A DNA stretch of 64,000 nucleotides from positions 859,040 to 923,039 of the forward strand of contig NW_006496103.1 of assembly GCF_000471905.2 (NCBI RefSeq). Reading direction: 5' to 3'. Position numbers and translations under genes: made by a program. The stretch comes from Amborella trichopoda (lineage: Eukaryota; Streptophyta; Magnoliopsida; Amborellales; Amborellaceae). The number at the start of each line of letters is the position of its first letter. Within the stretch, counting starts at the first letter, position 1. Positions 21,674 to 32,200 of this stretch are shown here, one piece after another. The notes beneath the pieces are model-generated. The model searched no databases. It had not been told where the DNA came from and saw only the letters and a program-made list of their open reading frames with translations.

Positions 21674-23480
21674 CAACGGTCTGAGAAAGACGAGAACATG
21701 AGATGAGAAAAAAACAAAGAGAGAAAGAAGGAGACGAGAAAGGAAAGGAAAGGAGATGGAGAGAGAAAATAAAGGAAGAAGAGAGAGAAAGAAAAGAAAG
21801 AGGAAAGAGAGAAACAGAAAGAAGAAAGAATGAAAAGGAAAGAAGAAAGAAGAGCGAGAAAGAAGAGAGAGAAATAAGAGAGAAGAAAGAGAAATAAGAG
21901 AGAAGAGAGAAGAGAGAAGAAAGAGAAAGAAGAGAGAAAGAAGAAAGAAAAAGAAGAGATAAAAGAGAGAAAAGAGAGAAAGAAGAGAGAGAAAGAAGAG
22001 AGAAAGAAGAGAGAAAGAAAAGAGAAGGAAGAGAGAGAAGAAAGAGAGAGAAAGAAGAGAAAGAAGGAATGAGAGAAAATTTACCTTATGCCAGAGGGTA
22101 CCACCAAGAGTCTTTTCTCTCCTCTGTCTCTCTCTCTAAGACGTGATCAAAATATCAAGCAAACAAGAGAATTTTATTGATGAAACTTGGGTCTTTTTAC
22201 ATATGGTGTGTGCCTGTTTATATAGAAGTGGGGCCCAAAGGTGGGTGTATAATCAAAAGTTGACCTAATTAATGAAAATCTAAGAAAATGGGGTAAAATG
22301 ATGATTTTTCCGCTGCACCAACAATCAACAAAATTTCTATTGAGTCCCTGCTGTGCTCAAGAACTCTTGCGATCTTCCCGGGTTGATTCAGGGTCTTTCA
22401 GGTCTTCGTTTGGCCGAAAGATGATTCTTTTCTTGATCGGCTTGGGAAGATTGTCGTTTTGATACCACTTTCGAGCCACGGATCGGGTCTTTGGGCCACG
22501 ATCACGAAGTGCAAAAATCTCGAGAAACATGTGATCTTTTTTTAAAGACTACGCCCATTTCTTGGTGTTTTTCGATGATTTCTTAATTGAATATCAACGA
22601 GCAAGTCGTCATGAGCGTTTGACAATGAATGTGGTTTGATTTATTGCCCAAATGACCATTTTCCATTTTTGATCTTTTGGCAAGAGTTTGTTTTCTGATA
22701 GCCAGAAATTGCAGCAACTTCATACTCGTCGCACATCAAATCTGACCATCCATCATGTGCGAGGTTTGGCTCTAATGAAGCCTAGAACCTTGTGCTCGTA
22801 ATGGGTATGATTTTTGGTCGATCCGACATGCGAATGTCATGATGTGGCCACTCGATCGAGGTGTGCTCCTATTGGAAGACCTACAACATTGCTTTGAATC
22901 ATGATTTTCTCTGTTTTGTTTCTCCCGGCTCGGGCCACGACATGGGTCGTGCCACATATCAAAATGCTCGGGTCAATGAGATGAACTCGCCCATAAAATT
23001 TGAGCTTAATCCAGCATAGGATGAGAGAGATACAGTCTTTCAAAGTGGAGCCCATGAACACAGTTCCATTAATGAAAACTGGTTCACTGAGGGTGCACGG
23101 TAATAGAGTGTGACCTACCCATTTCAGGTAATTTAGCCATAACTTGGTTTAGGAACATCTGATCAAGCCAAAACTTGGTCCCTAAGTGTTTTCGGACATT
23201 ACGGATACAATGGTAGTGGTCCCACGATGATTTGACGCTCTGGTAATAGGGCAGTAGTTATAAGATCCATTTCACGGCAATTAAAGTTGATTTTCACAAA
23301 ACTGTTATTGCGTCTGCACTACCTTAAACTTGTCAGATTGTGACAAAATTTGGCAAGTGTTCTTAGGAGACCTTTGTCAACATTATTTATCCTTCTTAGT
23401 CCATTATGAGACTGTTTGAAATTTCACTTTTTGGATTAGGGCTTTATTGTCCTGACTTCTCTTTATTCCGCATCGGGCAT
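21674..23480 (-). mobile_element. X1 LTR, 5' half (right of element A)
   Basis: This continues X1 on the minus strand. A GA-rich tract (21690-22075) is followed by the promoter part: on the minus strand TCTATATAAAC near 22215, with AATAAAATTC downstream. The U3 part aligns with X4 (22300-22800 with 32880-33200; 23080-23470 with 33700-34050), sharing words such as GGCCGAAAGATGATT and ATCGGGTC. About 40 bp of the LTR start expected from X4 are absent, and the copy abuts Copia element M near 23480. Confidence 0.7.
21690..22075. repeat. GA-rich low-complexity tract
   Basis: This is an imperfect GAGAGAAAGAAGA run of about 380 bases, part of X1 downstream of the LTR promoter. Frames here encode only Arg, Lys and Glu and are not genes. 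Confidence 0.9.
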
Positions 23481-23489
23481 GAGCAGGGT

Positions 23490-24686
23490 GACCTAGGCGC
23501 CAATGCCACAGATCCATGGGGTTCGAACTGTGAATTAGGGCTACAAAAACAACTTTGGGTGAATGAAAGATATAAAGTCCATTGTGCTCTTTATACGCTC
23601 CAATCATCCTCCTCAATAATTGGTCCTACAAAATACAATGGTCGGAGAAAGCATTGTAGATCGGAGGTAAGATTTTGAACAAAAATTAAGTTGTATGAAA
23701 ATGATGTGACACATAAAACATTGTGCAAAGTTATTTGTTCGGAAAGAATGATAGTGCCAATATGAAGAACAGATGCAAAATTACCATTTGGTAGTTTCAC
23801 AAGATCAATGGGTGATGAAGGCTCTATAGATGAAAAAAGAGATGGAAAATAAACAATGTGGTCAGTGACACCATTGTCTATGATCCATGTATCACTAAAT
23901 GAAGAAAAGGTAGAGAAACAAAGATTACCTGGAAGATTGGCTAAGTGACTTGACCTACCTACCTGTAGAATTTGCAAAAGTTGACGGCGTTGGTTGGATT
24001 CAAATTGAGGGGCTGCTATGGATGTAAGTTGGTTGATGGAAGGAACTGCAGTGGTTCCTACATTGTAGGCATGAAGCTTGTTTTGCTGTTTTGGGTAACC
24101 CACGTGTTTGAAACATTGGTCCTTCGTATGATCATCCTTGTGAAAATAGTCACAATGTAGCAAGGGGCGTGTAATAGTATTGGAGTTATTTTGGGCAGTA
24201 TTATGGTTTGTAGTAGGTTTCATAGATGCATGAGATTGAACCATAGAAAAAGTTGTAGCTTCTAGTGGAGGGATATGTAGATTGATTTCACCATGTCGTT
24301 CTTCTTGAAGAACAAAGGAGTAGTCATTGACATCAATTGGTAGTGGATCATGAGTAAAATGTTACTCCGCACTACGTTGTAGGACTCATTGAGACCCAAA
24401 AAAAAGTGGAGAAGTCGTCTTGTTGGATGTAATAGTTGGGATTTCGAAGTGCCCTACAAGAACATGGGGTAAAAGAAGTGAGAGAGGTTAACTCATCCCA
24501 TTTTTTTGAATTGAGTGAAGTAAGAGGCAATTGAGAGTTGCTCTTGTTGGAAGGTGGCTACAAATTTCTTGAATTTGTAAAGTTGTGGGCAATTGTTAAG
24601 TAAAAAATGATCTCACAGGTCAGTCCAGACTTCATGTGCAGTAGAGGCAAACACAACACTCTTGGCGAGATCCTTGGACAAGGCAT
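23490..24686 (-). pseudogene. Element M gag (C-terminal part), protease and pre-integrase start
   Basis: On the minus strand, gag words LAKSVVFASTAHEVW lie near 24640 and a Cys/His knuckle (CDYFHKDDHTKDQCF) near 24150. The protease signature is WIIDNGVTDHI near 23885, and WHWRLGHPAHAR, the pre-integrase motif, lies near 23490. This is the normal Copia order. In the protease the family's usual D-S/T-G appears as D-N-G. The sequence is a fossil and broken. Confidence 0.8.
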
Positions 24687-24690
24687 TAAG

Positions 24691-25104
24691 TGCTAGGATA
24701 TAGATATCTCGTGTTAGTATTGATCAATACACCATTATGGATACATATCAGTATATCTCTTGATAAGATTAGGATATGTATGATGCTGATCCATTGTTAG
24801 GATATAGATATCTCATCTTAGTATTGATCAATACAGCATTATGGATACATATCAGTATATCTCTTGATAAGATTAGGATATGTATCATACTGATACATAT
24901 CAGTACGAATATCCATCTGTATGGATACATATCTCTTGATAAGATTAGGTCCTGTCTATTCATAACTATTGGTATTAATTTAACTGTTACTGGCAGTATA
25001 TTTATAAGAAGTTTTGTATATTCTTGATTAATCTATTGCAGTATTCTCAAATAATCTTCCATGGGAGCTTAAGGCCCAAATATATAGAAATACAGTTTCT
25101 AACA
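24691..25104 (+). mobile_element. 5' LTR of the TR element, with internal tandem duplication
   Basis: The opening 104 bp (TGCTAGGATATAGATATCTC...) is repeated from 24795 (TGTTAGGATATAG). The outer start fits the target duplication, so the duplication lies inside the LTR. A TATA-like TATATTTATA lies near 24995, and the tail matches the isolated LTR at 2665-2887. Confidence 0.8.
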
Positions 25105-26115
25105 TCGTATCAGAGCAAGCCGATCTATTAGTGGCGATCTATTGCTTTCTCACAGGGGTTCACCGGGGTTGCTTTGTCTCTCTTGATCGTAGTCTAAGTG
25201 TGTTCGTAAATAGTCATGGAATGAGTTGAAGTCGTCCCTATTTCTCTCTCGTTTTTTGCTTCATTTTCGTAAGCGTCATCACTTTTTCTTATTGCAAAGT
25301 CGTTCTTTTTTGTACTCATCGTCACAGTTTCAATTGAGTTGGTTGTTGCTTTGGGTTTTGTCGGGTTGATAAAAAGAGAGATTGGGGTCATATTTGATCT
25401 CACCAGTCGAGTCATAGAGCTGAACGATTTGAACTTGGTTCGAGTATTGCTCGAGCATACTAGCTATGGCAAGATGATACTTCTTGTCTTTGAGAATGCT
25501 CCAGTTCGTGGTGTAGACATGCCATGGTCCCTCATAGGTGTAGATCTCTGAGCGCTTCTACTGGTCTTCTGAGGAGTCGGGGCTCTGGTCATTCGCCATG
25601 ATTATTGTGTGTCTAGTTTTATTTAATTCAGAAATGATTTTGTGGGGATTTTATGGTGGCTTTCCAAAGATTTTCTTGGGCTCTTATGGTGGTTCTATGC
25701 CTCTGAGAAGGGGTTTTCTCTGCCCTTATTAAGGGGCTTTTCTCTCTAAAGGCGTTGCAGTTCTCTCTCTACAACTTTAGACTCGTCCTCTTCCTTTGAG
25801 ACCCTGTAAGGCCGCAATCTAAGTGGGAGAAGAACCCAGGAGTCCAAGCCACAAGATCAGTAGAAATAGCAAGAAAAAGAAAACCCATTAGAGTACTTGA
25901 AAACTGCCATGGAAACCTCTCTCTTGAGCCCAAGAACCACTTTGCTAACCCATTTAAGAATCTGAGAGACAAGCTCAAAAAACAAAGAGAGAGCGAATCT
26001 CACCCAAATGGCCTTCTAGAGAGAGATACAAAGAGAATCTCACCCAAACGGCCTTCTAGAGAAAGAGAGCCAAATCCCTCTGTATCTCTCGCTAGTTTCA
26101 TCTTTCTCTCTCTCT

Positions 26116-26313
26116 TTAACGATTCTCATCCTGCAAATCACTAATTTTGTTTTGGGCCTCCTCAAGTTTGGACTCAAGCATTCCTTTTTCTTGTCTAGCT
26201 TGTGTTATGTTGATTTGGAGTGATTCTACTTTGAGCTGAAGATCTTGGATGGAGTTTCTCTCTCTACCTAAGTCTTGTCGCAAGTCTGCCACTGTTTGGT
26301 TTGCCAAAGCCAA
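26116..26313 (-). CDS. Antisense coiled-coil frame in the TR element, unknown
   Basis: A 65-aa frame runs opposite to the host element. It is strongly heptad-like (ADLRQDL, IQDLQLKVESL, KGMLESKLEEAQNKI), which predicts a coiled coil. No homologous family can be named. It lies in the non-coding interior of a non-autonomous element, so a captured host exon is a reasonable explanation. Chance is less likely given the regular heptads. No start context or neighbouring exon supports it as a live gene. Confidence 0.3.
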   Translation of the reverse strand: MALANQTVADLRQDLGRERNSIQDLQLKVESLQINITQARQEKGMLESKLEEAQNKISDLQDENR

Positions 26314-26502
26314 TTTATTAGAGAGAGGAATAATTATTTGATGAGAGAGAGAGGAGAATGAATGAATAATTGGGTGATGAGAGAGATAGGGGGGATAAAT
26401 GGTTCATTCCATTTCGAAAAGTAGAGTTGGTGAGTAGGGTTTTTCATTGGGTTTTATTGAGTGAGTGAGAGAGAGAGAGCAGGTGGTAGAGAGAGAGAGT
26501 TG

Positions 26503-26715
26503 CAGCGCCCTAGAGATCGCCATATAGATAACCCATGCATTAGCCATTTTGGGCAATCTGAGGAGCACTATTGCGGGAAGCTCTCGATCCTCATGGGAGC
26601 AAGTTGCATTGCCCCAAAGATCGCCTTATAGATAAGCCATGCATTATCCATTTGGGGCAATCTAAGGAGCACTATTGTGGGAAGCTCTCGATCCTTGTGG
26701 GAGCAAGTTGCTTGG
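26503..26715 (+). repeat. Two-copy 104-bp tandem repeat
   Basis: Two copies of GCC.TATAGATAA.CCATGCATTA...GGGCAATCT.AGGAGCACTATTG.GGGAAGCTCTCGATCCT occur 104 bases apart (GGGCAATCT at 26551 and GGGCAATCT at 26655). Confidence 0.85.
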
Positions 26716-26803
26716 TTTTGTGCTTGCTAAATATGGTGATGTTTCAAAGGTTTCAGATTTTCTTTTGATTTCTGTTGGCTCTTCCATGTGCCTTATGTTT
26801 GAT

Positions 26804-27122
26804 GATCGAATCTTGCGATCTTGTTTGATGATCAAGTTTTCGTTACTTGATCCTGTATGATGATTGAGTTTTTTCGTTACTCAATCTTATTGGATGATGG
26901 AGTTTTTTCGTTACTCCATTCTGTGTGATGATCGAGTTTCCTCGATCTTGTCTGTTCTGGAGGCTCATGTTTAATGATTGAGTTTTTTGTTACTCAATCC
27001 TATTGGATGATGGAGTATTGCATTGCTCCAACATGTGAGAAGATCTAATTTCCCATGACTCGATCCTGGATGTTCCAAGGGCCTGTTTGTCTGCTGTTGA
27101 TTGAGTTTTTCGTTACTTGATC
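26804..27122 (+). repeat. Array of short hairpins with co-varying stems
   Basis: About eight consecutive short inverted repeats with T-rich loops occur here. They are GATCG/CGATC (26804-26820), GATCAAGT/ACTTGATC (26830-26852), GATTGAGT/ACTCAATC (26862-26886), ATGGAGT/ACTCCAT (26897-26919), GATCGAG/CTCGATC (26930-26947), GATTGAGT/ACTCAATC (26976-26999) and TGGAG/CTCCA (27011-27030). The last, at 27099-27122, pairs with two G-T steps. Stem sequence differs between units while pairing is kept. Confidence 0.75.
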
Positions 27123-27298
27123 CCGGATGTCCTGAATGTTCCTGAGGCTATCTGTTCCTGAGGTTTGCCAATTTTCTATGCGTATCGTTCAAACAATAAG
27201 TGCTTGTTGTACAAGCAATCTGAAGATAACTACTCATTTTTTGGCAATTTAGTATTGTTCAAACTCCACCTGCTCAAACATCTTGAGTTTGAGAAGAA

Positions 27299-27608
27299 TG
27301 TTAAGATATGGATATCTCGTGTTAGTATTGATCAATACACCCCTATGGATACATATTAGTATATCTCTTGATAAGATTATGATATGTATTATACTAATAC
27401 ATATCAGTACAGGTATCCATCTGTATGGATACATATCTCTTGATAAGATTAGGTCGTGTCTATTCATAACCATTGGTATTTATCTTTAACAGTTACTGGT
27501 CGTATATTTATACAGTCTTGTATATTTTTGATTAATCAATTGCAGTATTCTGAAATAATCTTCTATGGGGGCCTAAGGCCCAAATATACAAAAAAACAAT
27601 TTCTAACA
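27299..27608 (+). mobile_element. 3' LTR of the TR element
   Basis: The 310-bp LTR, TGTTAAGATATGG...TTTCTAACA, is colinear with the 5' LTR from 24795 onward without the extra 104-bp unit. Confidence 0.85.
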
Positions 27609-27613
27609 TTGAG

Positions 27614-27873
27614 AAACCAAGACAATAAAATGTTATTATTTCTCTCCCATAAGGAAAAAGATGGAGAGGAAGGCTCTGGTTTAAATGAAGTTCAATAAAG
27701 GCCAGCTTGTTTCTGGCACTTAGGGCCATGCTCATGGCATGAGCCCAAGTAGAATAATTCTCTCTTGCTCCTGTAAGAGGATGTGAAACAAGAACAGTTC
27801 CTGGACAGTCAAAATGATATAAAAAATAAGGGGAATGGGTAGACGAAGAATTCATTGTGGTGTTGTCAGTCAT
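27614..27873 (-). pseudogene. Element M gag N-terminus
   Basis: On the minus strand the frame starts MTDNTTMNSS and carries the conserved Copia gag opening PYFLYHFDCPGTVLVSHPL, then NYSTWAHAMSMALSARNKLA. The TR element interrupts it on the left. The start codon at 27871-27873 lies about 800 bp downstream of the primer site. It is a fossil. Confidence 0.75.
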
Positions 27874-28029
27874 AGCTCACAAAACTTTGAAGAAAGAGGA
27901 AGTGCAACGTCGTGGAGTCTCTCTAATTTGTAGGGTGTGTGATGTTACGAGAGAGTTGCAAATTCAGAGAACCAAATGTAGAGAGAGAGATGAAAGCTTT
28001 TTGTTTAAGACAATGGAAAGATAATGTTT

Positions 28030-28430
28030 CTATTGAAGAAAAGGAATTTGCATGAGCAAAATGCAACATGTTGAAGGAGTACGCAGCAAAACTTTGCATT
28101 AGCACAATGAGAAGTTTGCAGCAGCAAAAATAGGAAATTTGCAGCAGCAAAAAAGCAAAATGTGCACGAGATGTAGGAGAACGCATCAAAAGTTTATATC
28201 AACAAAAGGAAAATTTTGCAGCAGCAAAATGGGTAATTTGCAGCAACAAGATGGAAAGTTTGCATAAGAAAAATTTGCACGAGATGTAGGAGCATGCAGC
28301 AAAAGTTTGTATCTACAAAAGGAAACGTTTGCAGCAACAAAATGGGTAATTTGCAGCAACAAGATGGAAAGTTTGCATAAGCAAAATTTGCATGAGATGT
28401 AGGAGCACGCAACAAAAGTTTGTATCAGTA
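28030..28430 (-). repeat. 113-bp tandem repeats in the element M leader
   Basis: GAGATGTAGGAG recurs at about 28168, 28281 and 28394 (113-bp steps), each unit with GGTAATTTGCAGCAACAAGATGG-like sequence. A further partial unit lies to the left. The array occupies most of the leader between primer site and gag. Confidence 0.85.
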
Positions 28431-28686
28431 AAATAAAAGGTTAGTGTAAATTTTGGAAATGGTTTGTAGTCTCCAATGGATGCAAACAAAAAAAAATAAA
28501 ACAACTGAGAAGGAGTACATAGCAACTGGGAAGCGATGGAAAAAAAATCATTAAAAATTTGTGAAACCTTATGGATAGCAGGTGCTCTACGATCAACAGG
28601 TGCTAAAGGTTGCTGCCAAAGCTTTAAATCAATATGAGATGTGACATAATCAGTCTACAGAGAAGGTAAAACTTGCTCTGATACCA

Positions 28687-28934
28687 TGTCAAGTTTTGGA
28701 GCCAGAACAATTTTTCAATAATAAGTATTTACCCAAAAATGGTTATTTATAGAGAATACAAGAGGTTGCAATCCCTTAATTGTAGGGATATATCTAACAA
28801 AAAAATATACAATACATATCTTTCTAAACTAGAAAGTGTACAACAATAAAAAATCCTAACTAATTTAGAAAGCACTACAAAATTTGAAATTCAAGTTTTG
28901 AATTTCAATTTGAAAATTGTGATAGCTCCCAACA
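28687..28934 (-). mobile_element. 5' LTR of element M
   Basis: The 248-bp LTR reads TGTTGGGAGC...AACTTGACA on the minus strand, directly followed by TGGTATCAGAGC. On the minus strand it carries TCTATAAATAACC as a TATA-like box. Confidence 0.85.
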
Positions 28935-30260
28935 GAGAGGGAAAGAGAGAGAACGAGAGAATGGGGGAGACAGGGCAGCAGCTTAATTGCTGTCTCGAAG
29001 AGAGAGAGGGAGAGCGAAAGACAGAGCAAGAGGAAGAGAGAGAAAGATGGGGCAGCGACTTAGCCACTGTCTTAGGAGAGGAGAGAGAAGGGAAAAAGAG
29101 AGAAGTGAAGAGAATAGAGAGAGAGTGAGAGAAAAAAGAGAGAGAGAAGCTGGGGCAGTGGCTTAGCTGCTGTCTCGAGGAGGAGAGAGAGAGAGGAGAG
29201 AGAAAAAGAAGAGAAAAAGAGAGAAGGGGGAGGAGAGAAGAGAAGAAGAAAGAGAGAGAAGAGGAGAGAAAAAGAGTGAAAGAGAGAAATATGGGGCAGC
29301 AAATTAGTCACTGTCCTAGAAGAGGAGAGAGAAGAAAAAAAAGAGCGAAAAGAGGAGAAGAGAGAGGGAAGAGAGAAGAGAGAAAAGAGAGAGAGGTGCC
29401 TTGGCAGCGGCTTAGCCGTTGTCTCGAGGAGGAGAGGGAGAGAGATAGATATAGACAGAGGAGAAAGAGAGAGAAGGGGAGAGGAGAAAAGAGAGAAACA
29501 AAGGAAGAAAGAGAGAGAAGAGAGAGAAGAAAAGAGAAAGAGAGAGAAGAGAAGGGACAGAAAAGAGAAGAGAAGAAGAGAGAGAAGAGAGAGAAGAGAA
29601 GAGAAGAGAAAGAGACAGACGAGAAGGGAGAGAAAAGAGAAGACAAGAAGAGAGAGAAGAGAATGATAAGAGAAGAGAGAGAAGAGAAGAGAAGAGAGAA
29701 ACACTAGGCCGGGTACCTAAGGAAGAGCTAAGGGCTTGAGTCGGGATGATAGGCTCGGTCCAATGCCCTTTAATAGTCCTTGAGAGAAGTGAGGGCTAGG
29801 TGTTGGTGAGCTAGGTTGGGTGTATGGTCTAAGATGGTGTATGGTTTAGGTAAGGATAATCTAGTGAGTATTGTGTAGTTTAGGATAAGGTGGTTTGGTG
29901 TTGGGTAATCTAGAGAGTAGGGAAGTGGTTTAGGCTAGGGTGGTATAAGGAGTAGGAAACAGTTTAGGTTAGAGCAGTCTAAGGAATAGAAAGTGGTTTA
30001 GGCTAGAGTGGTCTAGGGAGTAGGAAGTTGGTAGTTTGGGAGTTGGAAGTGTCAAGGGTATTTTCTCTCTTGCAAACTAGTTCTCTCTCCTCTCTTTTGA
30101 GTTTGGAAGGAAGACACAATCAAGAGCTTAAAGTGTAATAGCTCAAAATTTTAATCAAACTTCCAAAGCTAAGTTACAAAAATATGAAATAAATTTATAT
30201 AGGGTACCCTTGAAACATGGGTGGATACCCAAAACATGACCAAATTGCTTAAAATTACAC
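28935..30260 (-). mobile_element. X3: partial X-family LTR
   Basis: On the minus strand this begins with the X promoter part (GGTATCCACCCATGTTTC, then CTATATAAATTTATT near 30195-30205), which aligns with X4 near 32760-32860 and X1 near 22200-22260. A 34-bp repeat array and a long CT-rich part (GA-rich on plus) follow. The distal U3 is missing, and its right border meets the complete end of X4 at 30260/30261. Its left border meets the M LTR. Confidence 0.6.
29843..30030. repeat. 34-bp tandem repeats
   Basis: GTTTAGGCTAGGGTGG-like units recur at about 29928, 29962 and 29996 (34-bp steps), with looser copies at 29843 and 29878. They lie just downstream of the X3 promoter on the minus strand. 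Confidence 0.75.
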
Positions 30261-31079
30261 AGGTTAGGTGCCTTGATCTCGCCTTCCAGATCTAGATGAT
30301 CTGAAGGCACACGTCTCGGGTTTCGAGGGAACCCGAGACTTTTAGATCGCTCTCTCGAGAACCTTACTCAGGAGCAAGGGCAGGTATATTAACCGATGAG
30401 AGATGAATTTAAGGTGGGTTCAGGACTTACTCAGGATGGCTCACGTAGGTGCCCTCTTAGATAACAAAGAAAGCCCCTCAGTTCTACAACCAGTTCGGAA
30501 TTGCCTCCCTTAGCCTGTCTTCTTTTTGCAATCACACACACATGGTTAATTTTACAAGACAAGTGGGCTGAGGGACCTCACCTTGTCTTTGAGTGAACGT
30601 ACATAGGCATGCACATTCAAAGGATAAAAGAAAAGAAATGATGAGATGAGGGTTTGGAGAAGGAAGAAGAGAGAAGAAAAGAAAAGAAAGAGACATCTGA
30701 CTGAGTGACTAGCCAAACAAGCGGGTAGATTGGCATGATGATTGACCTGACATGGTAGCAAGATGGGCACGGTAACGCGGACCAGCACAATGGTAATACT
30801 ACTCGACGACAGAGCACCATCACCGACCAGCCTGGCACAATGACTAGTTCGATGTGGCAGCAAGATGGGCACGGTAACTTAGACCGGTATGGCGACAATG
30901 CGGCTCGATGACGAGACTACCGTGATAGTGCTAGACTTGTCCCTTGGTCAAATGAGAAAGGGAGAAGAAGAAGAAAGAGAAAGAAGAGAGATAAGAGAGA
31001 AAGAAGAGAAAAATAAGAAAGAAGAGAAGAGAGAGAACGAATAGAAAAGGGAGAAAAGAAGATAAAGAAAAGCATGGAC

Positions 31080-31290
31080 AACAATGGACTTCCACCGTCC
31101 ATGACAGAGAAAAAGGAGAGAGAAAGTACATGGACGGCGATGGACTTCCACCATCCATGATAGAGAGAAGATGAGAGAGAAAGAACATGGACGGTGATGG
31201 ACTTTTGTCATCCATGATAGAGGAAAGAAGAGAGAGAAAGAACATAGACAGAGATAGACTTCCACCGTCCATGATAGAGCGAGACATGAA
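31080..31290. repeat. About 57-bp hairpin minisatellite
   Basis: CTTCCACC.TCCATGA.AGAG recurs at about 31089, 31145, 31202 and 31259. Each unit carries CATGGACGG...CC.TCCATG, an imperfect inverted repeat, plus GAGAGAAAG spacer. Confidence 0.8.
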
Positions 31291-31679
31291 TGTCATTCCC
31301 CATGGGAAGGAAAATTTGGACAGAGGCCCGGCCCGCCACTCGGGTTAAGGCTCGACTCATTGCAAATATTTCCAAAAGATAGAGGAAGACTGAGAATGTC
31401 CTACTCGGTGATGAGCACTGTGTGCACGACTGAAGGGGAGAGACAAAAGAAATCAGAGTCAAGGCAAGAAAGACAGGGAGGAGGAAAGAGGATTTTAGGA
31501 AAGAGGAAGAGGAAAGGAAAGTAGAGAGAAGAAAGGAAAGAAGAGAGGGTAAAGGAAAGTGAAGAGAGAAATTGGGAAAGAGCCGGAGGAGAAAGAAGGA
31601 AAGAGATTAGGAAAGAGAGAAGAAGAATAAGGAAAGAGGAGAGGAAAGAGGTACGCATGGTGCTACCACCGCCATGGGT

Positions 31680-32200
31680 GTCAGAGAGAGAAGAAAATAG
31701 AAAGAGAGGTTAGTATGCGGTGTTTCCATCGTTGTACATGTTCAGATAGAGAGAGATAGAGAGAAAGATAGAGCAGAGAGAGGAAAATAGAGAAAGAGAT
31801 TCGTGCACGGCGTTGCCATCGTCGTGCATGTTTAGACAGAGAGAGACATAAAGAAAGATAGAGCAAAGAGAAGAAATTAGAGCAAGAGATTTGTGCTTGG
31901 CATTGCCATCTCCATGCATGTTCAAGCAGAGAGAGATAGAGAGAAAGATAGAGCAGAGAGAAGAGAGTAGAGAAAGAGATTCATGCACGGCATTGCCATC
32001 GTCATGCATGTTCAGACAAATAGAGAGAGAAAGACATAGCAGAGAGAAGAGTAAAGAAAGGAGGAGAAGAGGAAGAAGAAGAAGAAGAAGAGAGAAGAAA
32101 TGCACACGACTTTGTCATAACCATGTGTGCGAGATAGAGAAAATAAAATAAAGAGAGAGAGATTCGTACATGGCGCTGCCAACACCATGCACATTCAGTC
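31680..32200. repeat. 90-bp hairpin minisatellite
   Basis: GTTGCCATC-type cores recur at about 31721, 31811, 31901 and 31991 (exact 90-bp steps), with diverged units near 32111 and 32171. The core TGCACGGCGTTGCCATCGT followed by CGTGCA contains the perfect arms TGCACG/CGTGCA. The rest of each unit is GAGA-rich. Confidence 0.85.

Larger units (their letters stand above)
24691..27608 (+). mobile_element. TR element: non-autonomous short-LTR Copia-like
   Basis: A 2.9-kb element on the plus strand has LTRs at 24691-25104 and 27299-27608 (TG.TA.GATAT.G...TTTCTAACA). The 5' LTR is followed by a primer-site-like TCGTATCAGAGC at 25105-25116, and the purine-rich GAGAAGAA precedes the 3' LTR. Flanking 5-mers TTAAG (24686-24690) and TTGAG (27609-27613) look like its target duplication. 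The 5' LTR is 104 bp longer because its first part occurs twice in tandem. The 2.2-kb interior holds no recognisable gag or pol, so it depended on other elements. It sits inside gag of element M. Confidence 0.85.
23481..28934 (-). mobile_element. Element M: partial Copia fossil carrying a TR insertion
   Basis: This is a Copia element on the minus strand. The 5' LTR is at 28687-28934 (TGTTGGGAGC...CTTGACA on the minus strand) and the primer site TGGTATCAGAGC at 28675-28686. A leader contains 113-bp repeats. Gag begins near 27873, then comes the inserted TR element (24691-27608), the rest of gag, protease, and the start of the pre-integrase region. The retained part ends near 23480. Reverse transcriptase, most of integrase and a 3' LTR are not present. 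It is broken in several places. To the right it abuts GA-rich DNA of X3 (GAGAG next to the LTR), so it probably inserted into an X LTR. Confidence 0.8.

Noticed and set aside
24691-24794. Separate truncated LTR insertion next to the TR element
   Set aside because: The target duplication fits the outer start, so it is an internal duplication of the 5' LTR.
28675-28686. tRNA gene suggested by TGGTATCAGAGC
   Set aside because: Only the complement of the tRNA 3' end is present, at the LTR border; it is a primer site, not a gene.
29072-29707. Long frames on both strands (210 and 143 aa)
   Set aside because: Pure GA/CT-rich low-complexity DNA of X3; composition is only Ser/Leu/Phe or Arg/Glu/Lys.
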